Assembly: GCF_965655635.1 (NCBI RefSeq)
Contig: NZ_CBFHHE010000012.1
Span: 1 to 64,000, forward strand
DNA length: 64,000 nt
Source of the DNA: Nereida sp965655635
GTDB taxonomy: Bacteria; Pseudomonadota; Alphaproteobacteria; Rhodobacterales; Rhodobacteraceae
Direction of reading: 5' to 3'
Shown here: piece after piece, positions 1-7,280 of the stretch
Numbering within the stretch: the first letter of the stretch is position 1
Layout of the letters: each line of letters opens with the position of its first letter
The notes under the pieces: model-generated
What the model saw: only the letters and a program-made list of their open reading frames with translations
The model's database searches: none
What the model was told of the DNA's origin: nothing
Position numbers and translations under genes: made by a program

Positions 1-196
1 ACCTGCCAATCAGGGGGAAATTAGCCAGTACGGGCCTACGTTTTTGACAAAGGTCATACGTACCAACAAGTGTCGCAAGTGCAAAAGGAATGGCGGCGTA
101 AAAAGCATTGATCGAATGAATTCCGATTATACCCAAAACACAGGCCGTTACAGAAGCGTAGAACAGCGCTGAATACCGGCTCCATAGTAGGCCCAT
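1..196 (-). CDS. FMN-binding glutamate synthase family protein, N-terminal fragment
   Basis: This frame runs off the left edge of the window, so only about 65 N-terminal residues are present. Translation from ATG at 196-194 gives a short N-terminus, a hydrophobic stretch with two probable membrane helices (GIIGIHSINAFYAA and PFALATLVGTY) and then DLCQKRRPVLANFPLIGR. In membrane-anchored members of the FMN-binding glutamate synthase family, a similar two-helix segment is followed by a 'DL.Q.RH.LLRN.P..GH' motif just before the catalytic domain, and the match to this motif is the basis of the call. A GGAG-type ribosome binding site lies a few bases before the ATG. The catalytic domain is outside the window, so its activity cannot be judged. 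The family assignment is from memory of the motif. Confidence 0.65.
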   Translation of the reverse strand, partial: MGLLWSRYSALFYASVTACVLGIIGIHSINAFYAAIPFALATLVGTYDLCQKRRPVLANFPLIGR

Positions 197-489
197 CACT
201 CCACCTCTCCCCAAAGTTTCTACAGTTAACCAAGTTGGCTAAATAGAGTATCATGATGGTAGTTGTAAACTTTCGATATGCTAGTGTTATTAAGATACTG
301 AAGGGGCGCGGTATTTTGTTTAGGTCGAAGGCATGCCGTGCGAATACGCGGTGTCATAACCACGGCTGCGTTTTGCGGACCCCAAGAACAGCGATAGGAT
401 ACCGCCAAATACCTAATCACCCACATCCCGCACGAACTGGGTCGCCTTCTGCTGCCCCGTGCAGTTAGATAGCCGTCTGAATACCAATA
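197..489. other. intergenic region, no gene recognised
   Basis: This stretch lies between two divergent genes. Frames on both strands are short, low in recognisable composition and without good ribosome binding sites. I see no tRNA, clear terminator or convincing operator. It presumably carries the promoters of both flanking genes. Confidence 0.5.
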
Positions 490-1419
490 ATGGGCGCTTT
501 GATGGGCAAGCCGACTTCTCTTGTTGTAGACCGGAACGCGGCGCTTTTGCTGCTCTTGTTGGCGGCTGTTTGGGGAGGGTCTTTCTTCTTCGCTGAGGTG
601 GCTTTGCGTGAGCTGCCGCCGCTTGTCATCACGTTGTTCAGAGTATCGCTGGCGGTTCCGGTCTTGCTTGCCGTTGTGGTTTTGCGCGGTGTCCCCATCA
701 CGCGCAACTTGCGGGTTTGGCGCGCTTATCTGGTGATGGGTGCGCTCAATAATGCGATCCCGTTTTCGCTCATATTCTGGGGGCAGACCCAGATCGAGAG
801 CGGGCTTGCCTCAATCTTAAACGGTACCACAGCGATGTTCGGCGCGCTGGTTGCTGGGCTTTTGCTGCCCGATGAGCCGCTGCGCGCAAATAAATTGATC
901 GGCGCGGCCTTGGGTCTTGCGGGGGTTGCCTTCATCATGGGGCCTGACGCGTTGCAGGATTTTAACCTCACCAATTTAGCCCAACTGGCCATACTGGGCG
1001 CGACGCTATCGTATGCCTTCGCTAGTGTGTGGGGCAAAACCACGCTGGCCGGTCAGCCACCTTTGATGAACGCGCTTGGTATGGTGGTGTGCAGCAGCGC
1101 GTTAATGTTGCCCATCGTGTGGCTTACCCACGGTATGCCGTTACTCGCCTTTCAGCCCGCTACATGGGGTGCGCTTTTGGGGTTGGCGGTGCTGTCAACG
1201 GCGCTCGCCTATTTGCTCTACTTTGCGATTTTGGCGCGCGCAGGGGCTGCCAACTTGATGCTGGTTACGTTGTTGATTCCGCCGTTTGCCATCACGTTTG
1301 GGGCGTTGTTTTTGTCTGAACGGATCGGAATTCAGGCGTTTGCGGGCTTTGCTGTGATCGCCATTGGTTTTGCGGTCACCGATGGGCGGCTCTTTGCCCG
1401 TTTGCGGGAACGCCGTTGA
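490..1419 (+). CDS. EamA/DMT-superfamily transporter
   Basis: The 309-residue protein is almost wholly hydrophobic, with about ten predicted membrane helices in two homologous five-helix halves, as expected of EamA-domain drug/metabolite transporters (usually 280-310 aa). The first helix, AALLLLLLAAVWGGSFFFAEVAL, carries the usual W-G-(S/A)-(S/N)-F motif; the second half begins near residue 155. It would sit in the inner membrane and probably exports a small metabolite or amino acid, but the substrate cannot be read from sequence. The start at 490 has no obvious ribosome binding site; an in-frame ATG at 502 is equally possible. The gene stands alone, 56 bp upstream of the zinc-type locus. A second, distinct paralogue lies at 35649-36518. 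Confidence 0.85.
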   Translation: MGALMGKPTSLVVDRNAALLLLLLAAVWGGSFFFAEVALRELPPLVITLFRVSLAVPVLLAVVVLRGVPITRNLRVWRAYLVMGALNNAIPFSLIFWGQTQIESGLASILNGTTAMFGALVAGLLLPDEPLRANKLIGAALGLAGVAFIMGPDALQDFNLTNLAQLAILGATLSYAFASVWGKTTLAGQPPLMNALGMVVCSSALMLPIVWLTHGMPLLAFQPATWGALLGLAVLSTALAYLLYFAILARAGAANLMLVTLLIPPFAITFGALFLSERIGIQAFAGFAVIAIGFAVTDGRLFARLRERR

Positions 1420-1475
1420 CAAAATAGCGTGTAAATTGGACCGTTGCGTTAAGGTGTTTTTGATTGGATCAGCTT

Positions 1476-2147
1476 ATGAGATCTTTGGGTTTTGTTGCTT
1501 TCACTTTGACATGTACTGTGGCTCTTCATGCCTCGGACACCCGCCAGCTTGGCGCCCATGAACACGGGGTGGGGCAGTTGAATATCGCTGTCGATGGTGG
1601 GCAGGTTGCAATGGCATTTCATGCGCCGGGTGCTGATATCGTGGGCTTTGAGTATGCGGCAAGCAGTGATGCAGATCGTGCGGCCATTGCTGATGGGGTC
1701 GCAGTACTTGCGCGTCCGCTAGATTTGTTTGTGCTGTCTGCAGAGGCTGGCTGCAATGTCGTGCGCGCCGCGGCAGAGCTTGAAGCAGATGGGGGGCATG
1801 ATCACGGTCATGATGCGCATGATCACGACACCCACAATCACGATGAACATGAGCATGATGAGCATGAGCGCGATGAGCATGAGCGCGATGAACATGAGCG
1901 CGATGAACATGAGCGCGATGAACACGCCCATGACGCACACGCGTACGGTGACAGTCACGCAGAGTTCTACGCAGAGTATCTGTTGGATTGCGCATCGCCT
2001 GAAGCGCTTAGCACTGTAGAGTTTGCTTATTTTGACCAGTTCGAAAATGCCCGCGAAGTCGATGTGCAGATCCTAAGCGATGCAGGGGCGATCCGCTTCA
2101 AAGTCACCCGCAGCGAGCCTGTTCTCGACTTGCGCGGCATGTTCTGA
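1476..2147 (+). CDS. His-rich periplasmic DUF2796 (ZrgA-like) metal-binding protein
   Basis: The 223-residue protein starts at ATG 1476; an upstream in-frame TTG at 1464 is less likely because it would put acidic and polar residues before the signal peptide. The N-terminus is a signal peptide (SLGFVAFTLTCTVALHA), followed by the DUF2796 hallmark RQLGAHEHGVGQLN. Residues of about 105-155 form a His/Asp/Glu-rich linker coded by a 15-bp tandem repeat, and the C-terminal third resumes the folded domain. DUF2796 proteins such as Vibrio ZrgA are periplasmic zinc-associated proteins of Zur-controlled ABC loci. Here the gene heads a compact run with an ABC ATPase, an FtsX-type permease and two DUF3299 proteins, which supports a role in zinc capture. 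The metal itself is inferred. I could not recognise a Zur palindrome upstream. Confidence 0.85.
   Translation: MRSLGFVAFTLTCTVALHASDTRQLGAHEHGVGQLNIAVDGGQVAMAFHAPGADIVGFEYAASSDADRAAIADGVAVLARPLDLFVLSAEAGCNVVRAAAELEADGGHDHGHDAHDHDTHNHDEHEHDEHERDEHERDEHERDEHERDEHAHDAHAYGDSHAEFYAEYLLDCASPEALSTVEFAYFDQFENAREVDVQILSDAGAIRFKVTRSEPVLDLRGMF
1842..1931 (+). repeat. 15-bp in-frame tandem repeat, six copies
   Basis: Six consecutive 15-bp units, consensus GATGARCATGAGCGC, code for D-E-H-E-R/H pentapeptides inside the DUF2796 gene. Units 2-3 and units 4-5 are identical pairs, pointing to recent slippage duplication. The length of 15 keeps the frame, so copy number can change without breaking the protein. 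Confidence 0.95.
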
Positions 2148-2161
2148 GAAAGCCGCAGCCC

Positions 2162-2899
2162 GTGACGCGCCCAGATCAGGTTTTGTCCATGGCAGATGTG
2201 TCGTACCGTTGGGGGTCTGCTGGGTTTGGCCTTGCGGTGTCACAGCTACAGGTCGCGGCAGGCGAAACAGTGCTGTTGTTAGGTCGAAGCGGGTCAGGCA
2301 AATCCACGTTGCTGTCCCTGATATGCGGTACCGTGATGCCAGATCAGGGGCGTATCGACGTCGGTGGTGCTGATCTTTGCACTCTGACTGCGGCGCGGCG
2401 TGATCGACACAGGGCGGAACATATTGGCCTTATTTTTCAGCAATTCAATTTACTGCCCTACGCAAGTGTCACGGACAACATTTTACTACCATTGCGTTTT
2501 GCGCCCAAGCGACGTGGCCGCGTTTCGGGGCCGCTGCATGAGGCCGCACGGCTGTGTGCAGCGCTTGGAATTGATGAGGCGCTGCTGGATGCGCGCGCGG
2601 GAAGTCTGAGTGTGGGTCAACAACAGCGCGTCGCCGCTGCCCGTGCACTTATTGGGTTCCCGCCGCTTATCATCGCAGATGAGCCGACCTCTGCGCTTGA
2701 TGCCGCCAGCCAGGAGACGTTTCTTAGCCTGTTGTTCGATCAGGCCCGCACGCATAATTCCGCCGTTATGATGGTTAGCCATGATGCGCGGCTTGCGCCG
2801 ATGTTTGATCGGGTTCTGCACATGGACGACATTGCCCGAGCTTTGCCAGCGCCGCTGCAAAAAACGCGGTCTGCCACCAAATCGGAGCACAGCGCATGA
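2162..2899 (+). CDS. ABC transporter ATP-binding protein (zinc-type locus)
   Basis: This 245-residue ABC ATPase has Walker A GRSGSGKS at 41-48, a Q-loop in FQQFNLLPY, signature LSVGQQQR, and Walker B with catalytic Glu in LIIADEPTSALD, then a switch His in MVSHD. All catalytic elements are intact. The Q-loop type and paired permease place it with the LolD/MacB-like class that drives mechanotransmission rather than classical import. The start is GTG 2162; ATG 2189 would remove the first beta strand (VLSMADVSYRW), so the GTG is favoured although its ribosome binding site is weak. The stop overlaps the permease start by four bases (ATGA), which implies translational coupling. Its role in metal handling is inferred from the flanking DUF2796 and DUF3299 genes. 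Confidence 0.9.
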   Translation: MTRPDQVLSMADVSYRWGSAGFGLAVSQLQVAAGETVLLLGRSGSGKSTLLSLICGTVMPDQGRIDVGGADLCTLTAARRDRHRAEHIGLIFQQFNLLPYASVTDNILLPLRFAPKRRGRVSGPLHEAARLCAALGIDEALLDARAGSLSVGQQQRVAAARALIGFPPLIIADEPTSALDAASQETFLSLLFDQARTHNSAVMMVSHDARLAPMFDRVLHMDDIARALPAPLQKTRSATKSEHSA

Positions 2900-4146
2900 T
2901 TATCCGGCTGGCCTTGGGATCATTGCGCGCCCGTGCGGTCACGGTAGTTATGACCGTTTTGGCCATCGCGCTGTCGGTCATGTTGTTCTTAGGCGTTGAG
3001 AAAGTGCGCACAGGTGCCAAGGCCAGCTTTGCCGACACCATATCGGGGACGGATCTGATCGTGGGTGCACGTTCCGGTTCGGTTCAGCTTTTGCTCTATT
3101 CGGTTTTTCGGATTGGCAACGCCACCAATAATATGACGTGGCAAAGCTACCAAGACATTCTGGCCCGCCCCGAAGTTGATTGGATTGTGCCAATCTCTTT
3201 GGGCGATAGTCACCGGCAGTTTCGTGTGATGGGCACCACGGATGCGTTTTTCCAGCGTTACAAATACCGCTCGGGCAGGGGGCTTGAGTTGGCAAAAGGT
3301 ACGTTGATGGGGGACCTTTTCGATACGGTTCTTGGCGCGGATGTGGCTGACGCATTGGGCTATAACATCGGCTATCCGGTTGTCGTGTCACACGGGCTGG
3401 CATCGTTTAGCGGCCATGATGATCTGCCGTTTCGGGTGTCAGGCATTTTGCAGAAAACAGGCACCCCCGTTGACCGGACTGTCATTGTGGGGCTGCGCGC
3501 GATTGAGGCCATTCATGTTGATTGGCAAAGCGGCGCGCGTACGTCTTCGGCCACCACCCCCGAGGCGGTGATCCGCCAGATGGATCTGGAACCTAAAGCA
3601 ATTACCGCGGCACTTATCGGCACCGACAGCCGTCTTCAGGTCTTTGGCCTGCAGCGCGCCATCAATGAATATCCCCAAGAACCGCTTCTGGCGATTTTGC
3701 CGGGCGTGGCCCTGCAGGAGCTTTGGCAAATCGTGGGCATCGCAGAAACGGCCCTACTGGCAGTTTCAGCGATGGTCATTGTAACGGCGTTGATCGGGAT
3801 GATGGCAACGCTCTTTTCAAGCCTGTCAGAAAGGCGACGCGAAATGGCAATTTTTCGGGCAATGGGCGCGCGACCAAGGGTCATCGTGGGGCTGTTGGTG
3901 TTGGAAGCTTCGTTGATGTCGGCGGTAGGCGCAGCGCTTGGCGTGGTGATGCTGTATGGCGGGCTTGTGGTGGCGCAACCGATGATTGACGCGGCCTTTG
4001 GCCTTTGGTTGGCAATTGAACCGGCCACGTTTCGTGAAGGTATTGTGGTGCTGTGTGTTGTAATCGCTGGCGCAATTGTGAGCGCCGTTCCCGCGATCAG
4101 GGCCTATCGCGCGTCTGTTGCGGACGGTATGATGGTGAAGATCTAG
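2896..4146 (+). CDS. FtsX/MacB-type ABC transporter permease
   Basis: The 416-residue protein has one N-terminal membrane helix (about residues 13-32), a large extracytoplasmic MacB-like domain up to about residue 275, and three C-terminal helices that form the FtsX domain, with the usual cytoplasmic loop SERRREMAIFRAMGARPR. This topology fits MacB/LolCE-type permeases, which move substrates or couple ATP hydrolysis to work in the periplasm instead of forming a classical import channel. It is translationally coupled to the ATPase upstream and lies 12 bp ahead of two DUF3299 genes. By analogy with zrg-type loci the partner is expected to be the His-rich DUF2796 protein. The direction of transport is unknown. 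Confidence 0.88.
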   Translation: MIIRLALGSLRARAVTVVMTVLAIALSVMLFLGVEKVRTGAKASFADTISGTDLIVGARSGSVQLLLYSVFRIGNATNNMTWQSYQDILARPEVDWIVPISLGDSHRQFRVMGTTDAFFQRYKYRSGRGLELAKGTLMGDLFDTVLGADVADALGYNIGYPVVVSHGLASFSGHDDLPFRVSGILQKTGTPVDRTVIVGLRAIEAIHVDWQSGARTSSATTPEAVIRQMDLEPKAITAALIGTDSRLQVFGLQRAINEYPQEPLLAILPGVALQELWQIVGIAETALLAVSAMVIVTALIGMMATLFSSLSERRREMAIFRAMGARPRVIVGLLVLEASLMSAVGAALGVVMLYGGLVVAQPMIDAAFGLWLAIEPATFREGIVVLCVVIAGAIVSAVPAIRAYRASVADGMMVKI

Positions 4147-4158
4147 GAGCACTATTTT

Positions 4159-4665
4159 ATGAAAACCCCGTCTCGCCGTCAGATGTTAGGTATGGTCGCT
4201 GCCAGTGCGGTGATGCCAAGCGTGGTGCGTGCGGCGGCGGCCCGTGAAATCATGTGGGAAGAACTTATCCCGCCGGGGGTGCCTTACTCGGAGATCATTG
4301 GGGAAGGCGACATTGATCCGGTAAACGACACATGGCAACCGGTTTTTGACGGCAATGCAACCAAGCTAAACCCCGCCCTTGATGGCGCCTACATTCGTAT
4401 GCCTGGCTATATTATCCCGTTGGAATTTGGCACCGGTGGTGTCCGCGAATTTGTTCTTGTTCCCTATGTGGGCGCGTGCATCCACGTGCCGCCGCCACCG
4501 CCCAACCAGTTGGTGTTCGTGACAGCACAAGACCCTTGGCCCAACGATGATTTGTGGGAAGCTGTGTGGGCCACGGGCGAGATCAGTCACGCCATTCAAC
4601 AGACCGAAGTGGCACAAACGGGCTACGCGCTATTGGCCGATGCGATGGAGGTGTACCAATGGTAA
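4159..4665 (+). CDS. DUF3299 periplasmic protein, copy 1
   Basis: The 168-residue protein starts with a twin-arginine-like signal (SRRQMLGMVAASAVMPSVVRA), so it is probably exported by Tat. The mature part has the DUF3299 core: an EELIPPG/W..L segment, a short conserved GAYIRMPGYIIPLE strand, then the strongly conserved VPYVGACIHVPPPPPNQLVFV motif with one Cys and one His that could bind metal. A TAGGAG ribosome binding site precedes ATG 4159. DUF3299 has no assigned biochemical activity; members recur next to DUF2796/ABC zinc-type genes. The last codons overlap the start of copy 2, and both copies share the Cys-Ile-His-Val-Pro motif. Confidence 0.85.
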   Translation: MKTPSRRQMLGMVAASAVMPSVVRAAAAREIMWEELIPPGVPYSEIIGEGDIDPVNDTWQPVFDGNATKLNPALDGAYIRMPGYIIPLEFGTGGVREFVLVPYVGACIHVPPPPPNQLVFVTAQDPWPNDDLWEAVWATGEISHAIQQTEVAQTGYALLADAMEVYQW

Positions 4666-5168
4666 GCGGCCTCACGAACCGGCGCGCCGTGATCGCAGCA
4701 CTCGCCAGTTTGCCACTTGGTGCGCGTGCGGCTCTGGCGGCAGAGTATATCGATCTGGAATGGCGCGATCTTTTGCCCAAAGGCCAAGCAGCCATTCCGC
4801 CAGTGGTGCAAAACCTGATCGATCATGACGAGATAGCCACAAGCGCTATGCAACCCAAATCCAGCGGTGTGCGCACGGATTGGAACGGTCAGATCGTGCG
4901 CATTCCGGGCTTTATTATGCCGATTGAATATTCGGGTAGTGCGGTATCTGCATTTATTTTGGTGCCTTTCGTGGGGGCTTGCATCCATGTGCCGCCGCCG
5001 CCCGCCAATCAACTGGTTTTTGTCACTACGCCTGACCCTTACGAAAGCTCGGGGCTGTATGAGGCAGTCAACGTGATCGGTATGTTTGGAACGGCTTCCA
5101 TGTCGACCCAACTGGCCGATATTGCCTATGCGCTGTCAGCAGAAAAGATTGTGCCTTTTTCCGTCTAG
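4659..5168 (+). CDS. DUF3299 periplasmic protein, copy 2
   Basis: The 169-residue paralogue of the preceding gene begins at ATG 4659, overlapping its last seven bases. It has its own export signal (NRRAVIAALASLPLGARAALA, twin-arginine-like) and the same core: WRDLLPKG, RIPGFIMPIEYSG, then VPFVGACIHVPPPPANQLVFV. By eye, identity outside the core is modest, so this is an old tandem duplication, not a recent one. Both gene products probably act together in the periplasm with the ABC permease. About 110 bp separate it from the Hint gene downstream. The function is unknown; a metal-binding or assembly role is inference from context. Confidence 0.85.
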   Translation: MVSGLTNRRAVIAALASLPLGARAALAAEYIDLEWRDLLPKGQAAIPPVVQNLIDHDEIATSAMQPKSSGVRTDWNGQIVRIPGFIMPIEYSGSAVSAFILVPFVGACIHVPPPPANQLVFVTTPDPYESSGLYEAVNVIGMFGTASMSTQLADIAYALSAEKIVPFSV

Positions 5169-5279
5169 GACAGCTTTGAGTGTCGCACGTTTTTTGTCTC
5201 TGATTTATCTTCCGTGTGCACGCGGCTTGTGGTATTCCTTTCAAATAATAAAAAACGAGTTGAGGCAGAGTAACGAGTT

Positions 5280-6383
5280 ATGGGAACGAGCTTTCGAGGC
5301 GCGTTCGTAGTCTCTTGGGCTCAGACAGAAGTAGACGGATTGCCGGACGCACCTGCGGCCGAATTGCATGTGGGGTCCGCATGGGCACGGTCTGGCGAGG
5401 CCGTGCGTGTGGACGGCCCCCGTGATGTCCTACTTTTGAACGAGGCCGAAGGGCAGGCGGATTTACACGCGCGTGCGTCCAAAATGGCGCGCAAATTAGT
5501 CGGTGCAGCGTTGGGGTCTTCTACGATCGGCAGCAATGCGCGAAACCCTTTGGCTGGGGTTGATGACAGGGCGCGGGATGCACATTTTATCCTGACCAAT
5601 GGCACACAACGATACACGGCCATTGAAATCCCCACTGGTCACAAAGATGACCGCACGCTGCGCGCGCCATTATTATTGTTTGTGAATGAACTGCCGCCTC
5701 CACGCGCAGAACTTTGGGTTGTGGCGCGTCATACCCCGTCGCGCAGTTTCAACCGTTTGAGTGACACAGTCGACGCGGTCATTTGCTTTACCAATGGCAC
5801 ATTGATCGACACGCCAACAGGTCCCGTCCCGGTTGAGCATCTGGGCGAGGGGGATTTGGTGCAAACCAAAGACAACGGCCCGCAACCTATTGTGTGGCGT
5901 GGGGGGCGGCGCATTTCGGGGGCGCGGATGTTTGCTATGCCCCATCTGCGGCCCGTCAGGATATGCGCGCATGCCATGTTCGATGATGTTCCGGATCGCG
6001 ATTTGCTTGTCTCACCCGATCATCAACTGGTTTTGCGCGGTGCCGCGGAGCGCCGTCTTTTCAACACGCCCGAGGTGCTGGTGCCCGCCAAAGAACTGCT
6101 CAACGGGAGCAAGATTTTCATAGATCATACCGTGCGCGAGGTTTTCTACAGTCACTTGATGTTTGAGCAGCATCAGATCATTTGGGCAAACGGGCTTGAG
6201 GTGGAAAGCTTCCATCCTGCGCAAACAGACCTCAACCAGATCGCGCAAGACCAGCGCGACGTGCTTTTTGACCGCTTTGCTGAGCTGCGTGATACCCCCG
6301 AAAATTATGGCCCATCTGCGCGCCGTTGCTTAAGCCGCTCTGATGTTGCGGTGTTAAGCCATGACATCGCCAAACGCGCTTAG
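5280..6383 (+). CDS. Hint-domain protein with intact catalytic Cys
   Basis: This 367-residue protein has an N-terminal beta-rich region of unknown family (1-165) and a C-terminal Hint module from about 169 to 310. The module begins CFTNGTLIDTPTG with Cys169, then VEHLGEGDLVQT, the LLVSPDHQLVLRG motif and the closing HQIIWANGLEVESFHP. This is the Hedgehog/intein-type domain (Hint_2) that is widespread and expanded in roseobacters. In self-splicing relatives the first Cys makes the N-S acyl shift, so autoproteolysis is possible here, but it is inference. There is no signal peptide at the N-terminus. The gene follows the zinc-type locus by 111 bp and precedes the rpsD promoter. The second Hint protein in the window (43985-44788) lacks the Cys. 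Confidence 0.8.
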   Translation: MGTSFRGAFVVSWAQTEVDGLPDAPAAELHVGSAWARSGEAVRVDGPRDVLLLNEAEGQADLHARASKMARKLVGAALGSSTIGSNARNPLAGVDDRARDAHFILTNGTQRYTAIEIPTGHKDDRTLRAPLLLFVNELPPPRAELWVVARHTPSRSFNRLSDTVDAVICFTNGTLIDTPTGPVPVEHLGEGDLVQTKDNGPQPIVWRGGRRISGARMFAMPHLRPVRICAHAMFDDVPDRDLLVSPDHQLVLRGAAERRLFNTPEVLVPAKELLNGSKIFIDHTVREVFYSHLMFEQHQIIWANGLEVESFHPAQTDLNQIAQDQRDVLFDRFAELRDTPENYGPSARRCLSRSDVAVLSHDIAKRA

Positions 6384-6405
6384 CACACAGGCCAGAGCGA
6401 AGGTG

Positions 6406-6433
6406 TTGACAGCTCCGTTCACTGCCGTATAAG
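6406..6433 (+). promoter_or_regulatory. sigma-70 promoter of rpsD
   Basis: TTGACA at 6406-6411 and TATAAG at 6428-6433 are separated by 16 bp. This is the best-matching housekeeping promoter seen in the window and points at rpsD, leaving a leader of roughly 110 nt. Confidence 0.75.
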
Positions 6434-6439
6434 CGCGGC

Positions 6440-6551
6440 TCCATTGGTGTTGGTGGCCCTCGCAAGGGGATGCCTGTCGGGAAGCCCAAATGGGTGACCA
6501 AAGGACAACGCCCTTCACGCGCGCAAGCGCTACAACAGAAGGAGAACAGCC
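6440..6551 (+). promoter_or_regulatory. structured 5' leader of rpsD
   Basis: The expected transcript has a 110-nt leader with at least two hairpins closed by GCAA (GNRA) tetraloops. One is at 6455-6474: GGC, then CCTC-GCAA-GGGG, a two-base bulge, then GCC. The other is at 6519-6530: GCGC-GCAA-GCGC. A TGTC/GACA pairing may enclose the middle. The ribosome binding site (AAGGAG) follows at once. S4 is known in other bacteria to repress its own mRNA through leader structure, so autoregulation is plausible here, but the fold is drawn by eye. Confidence 0.4.
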
Positions 6552-7172
6552 GTGACCAAACGCACGTCTGCCAAGTACAAAATCGATCGTCGCATGGGCG
6601 AAAACATCTGGGGCCGCGCAAAATCCCCCGTTAACCGTCGTGAATATGGCCCCGGCCAGCACGGTCAACGCCGTAAGGGTAAACTGTCTGACTTCGGTCT
6701 TCAGTTGCGCGCCAAGCAGAAACTGAAAGGTTACTACGGCGACCTGACAGAAAAGCAATTCAAACGCATCTATGTTGAAGCTGCACGTGTAAAAGGCGAC
6801 ACAGGCGAAAACCTGATCGGTCTTCTCGAGCGCCGCTTGGATGCTGTTGTGTATCGCGCGAAATTCGTAGCGACCGTCTTTGCTGCACGCCAGTTCGTGA
6901 ACCACGGCCACGTTCGTGTGAACGGCAAAAAAGTGAACATCCCTTCCTACCGTGTTAAAGAAGGTGACGTTATCGAAGTGCGTGATCGTTCAAAGCAAAT
7001 GGTTGCCTTGCTCGAAGCTGTTGCTTTGACCGAGCGTGATGTTCCTGACTACATGGATGTTGATCATACAAAAATGACTGCAACATTCGTGCGCACACCT
7101 GGCTTGTCTGACGTGCCATATCCAGTGCAAATGGAACCAAACCTCGTTATCGAATACTACGCACAGAACTAA
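6552..7172 (+). CDS. rpsD: 30S ribosomal protein S4
   Basis: The 206-residue product is S4 of the long alphaproteobacterial type. It begins TKRTSAKYKIDRRMGENIWG, carries the highly conserved SDFGLQLRAKQKLKGYYG, and has the S4 RNA-binding domain from about residue 95 (RLDAVVYRAKF, ARQFVNHGHVRVNGKKV, YRVKEGDVIEV). S4 binds 16S rRNA early in small-subunit assembly. Translation starts at GTG 6552, six bases after an AAGGAG site. The gene is monocistronic: its own sigma-70 promoter lies 120 bp upstream and a strong terminator follows 20 bp downstream. Isolation from the main ribosomal protein operons is normal in this lineage. Confidence 0.98.
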   Translation: MTKRTSAKYKIDRRMGENIWGRAKSPVNRREYGPGQHGQRRKGKLSDFGLQLRAKQKLKGYYGDLTEKQFKRIYVEAARVKGDTGENLIGLLERRLDAVVYRAKFVATVFAARQFVNHGHVRVNGKKVNIPSYRVKEGDVIEVRDRSKQMVALLEAVALTERDVPDYMDVDHTKMTATFVRTPGLSDVPYPVQMEPNLVIEYYAQN

Positions 7173-7192
7173 TTCTGACGCATATTCATTCG

Positions 7193-7231
7193 AAAGGCCG
7201 CGGGGGACATCCTCCGCGGCCTTTTTGTTTT
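7193..7231 (+). terminator. rpsD rho-independent terminator
   Basis: A 14-bp GC-rich stem (arms 7193-7206 and 7211-7224) with an ACAT loop is followed by a T-rich run (TTTTTGTTTTT). It separates rpsD from hisC. Confidence 0.92.
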
Positions 7232-7280
7232 TGCACAGTCGACTTAGCCCCGTTATCACTGCCTCGAAGGAGACACGGCC

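Noticed and set aside
253..468. Plus-strand frame of 71 codons between the glutamate synthase fragment and the EamA gene
   Set aside because: Unusual composition, no ribosome binding site and no homology that I can recall.
1420..1475. Zur operator ahead of the zinc-type locus
   Set aside because: I searched for an inverted repeat of the Zur type and found no clear match in this 56-bp gap.
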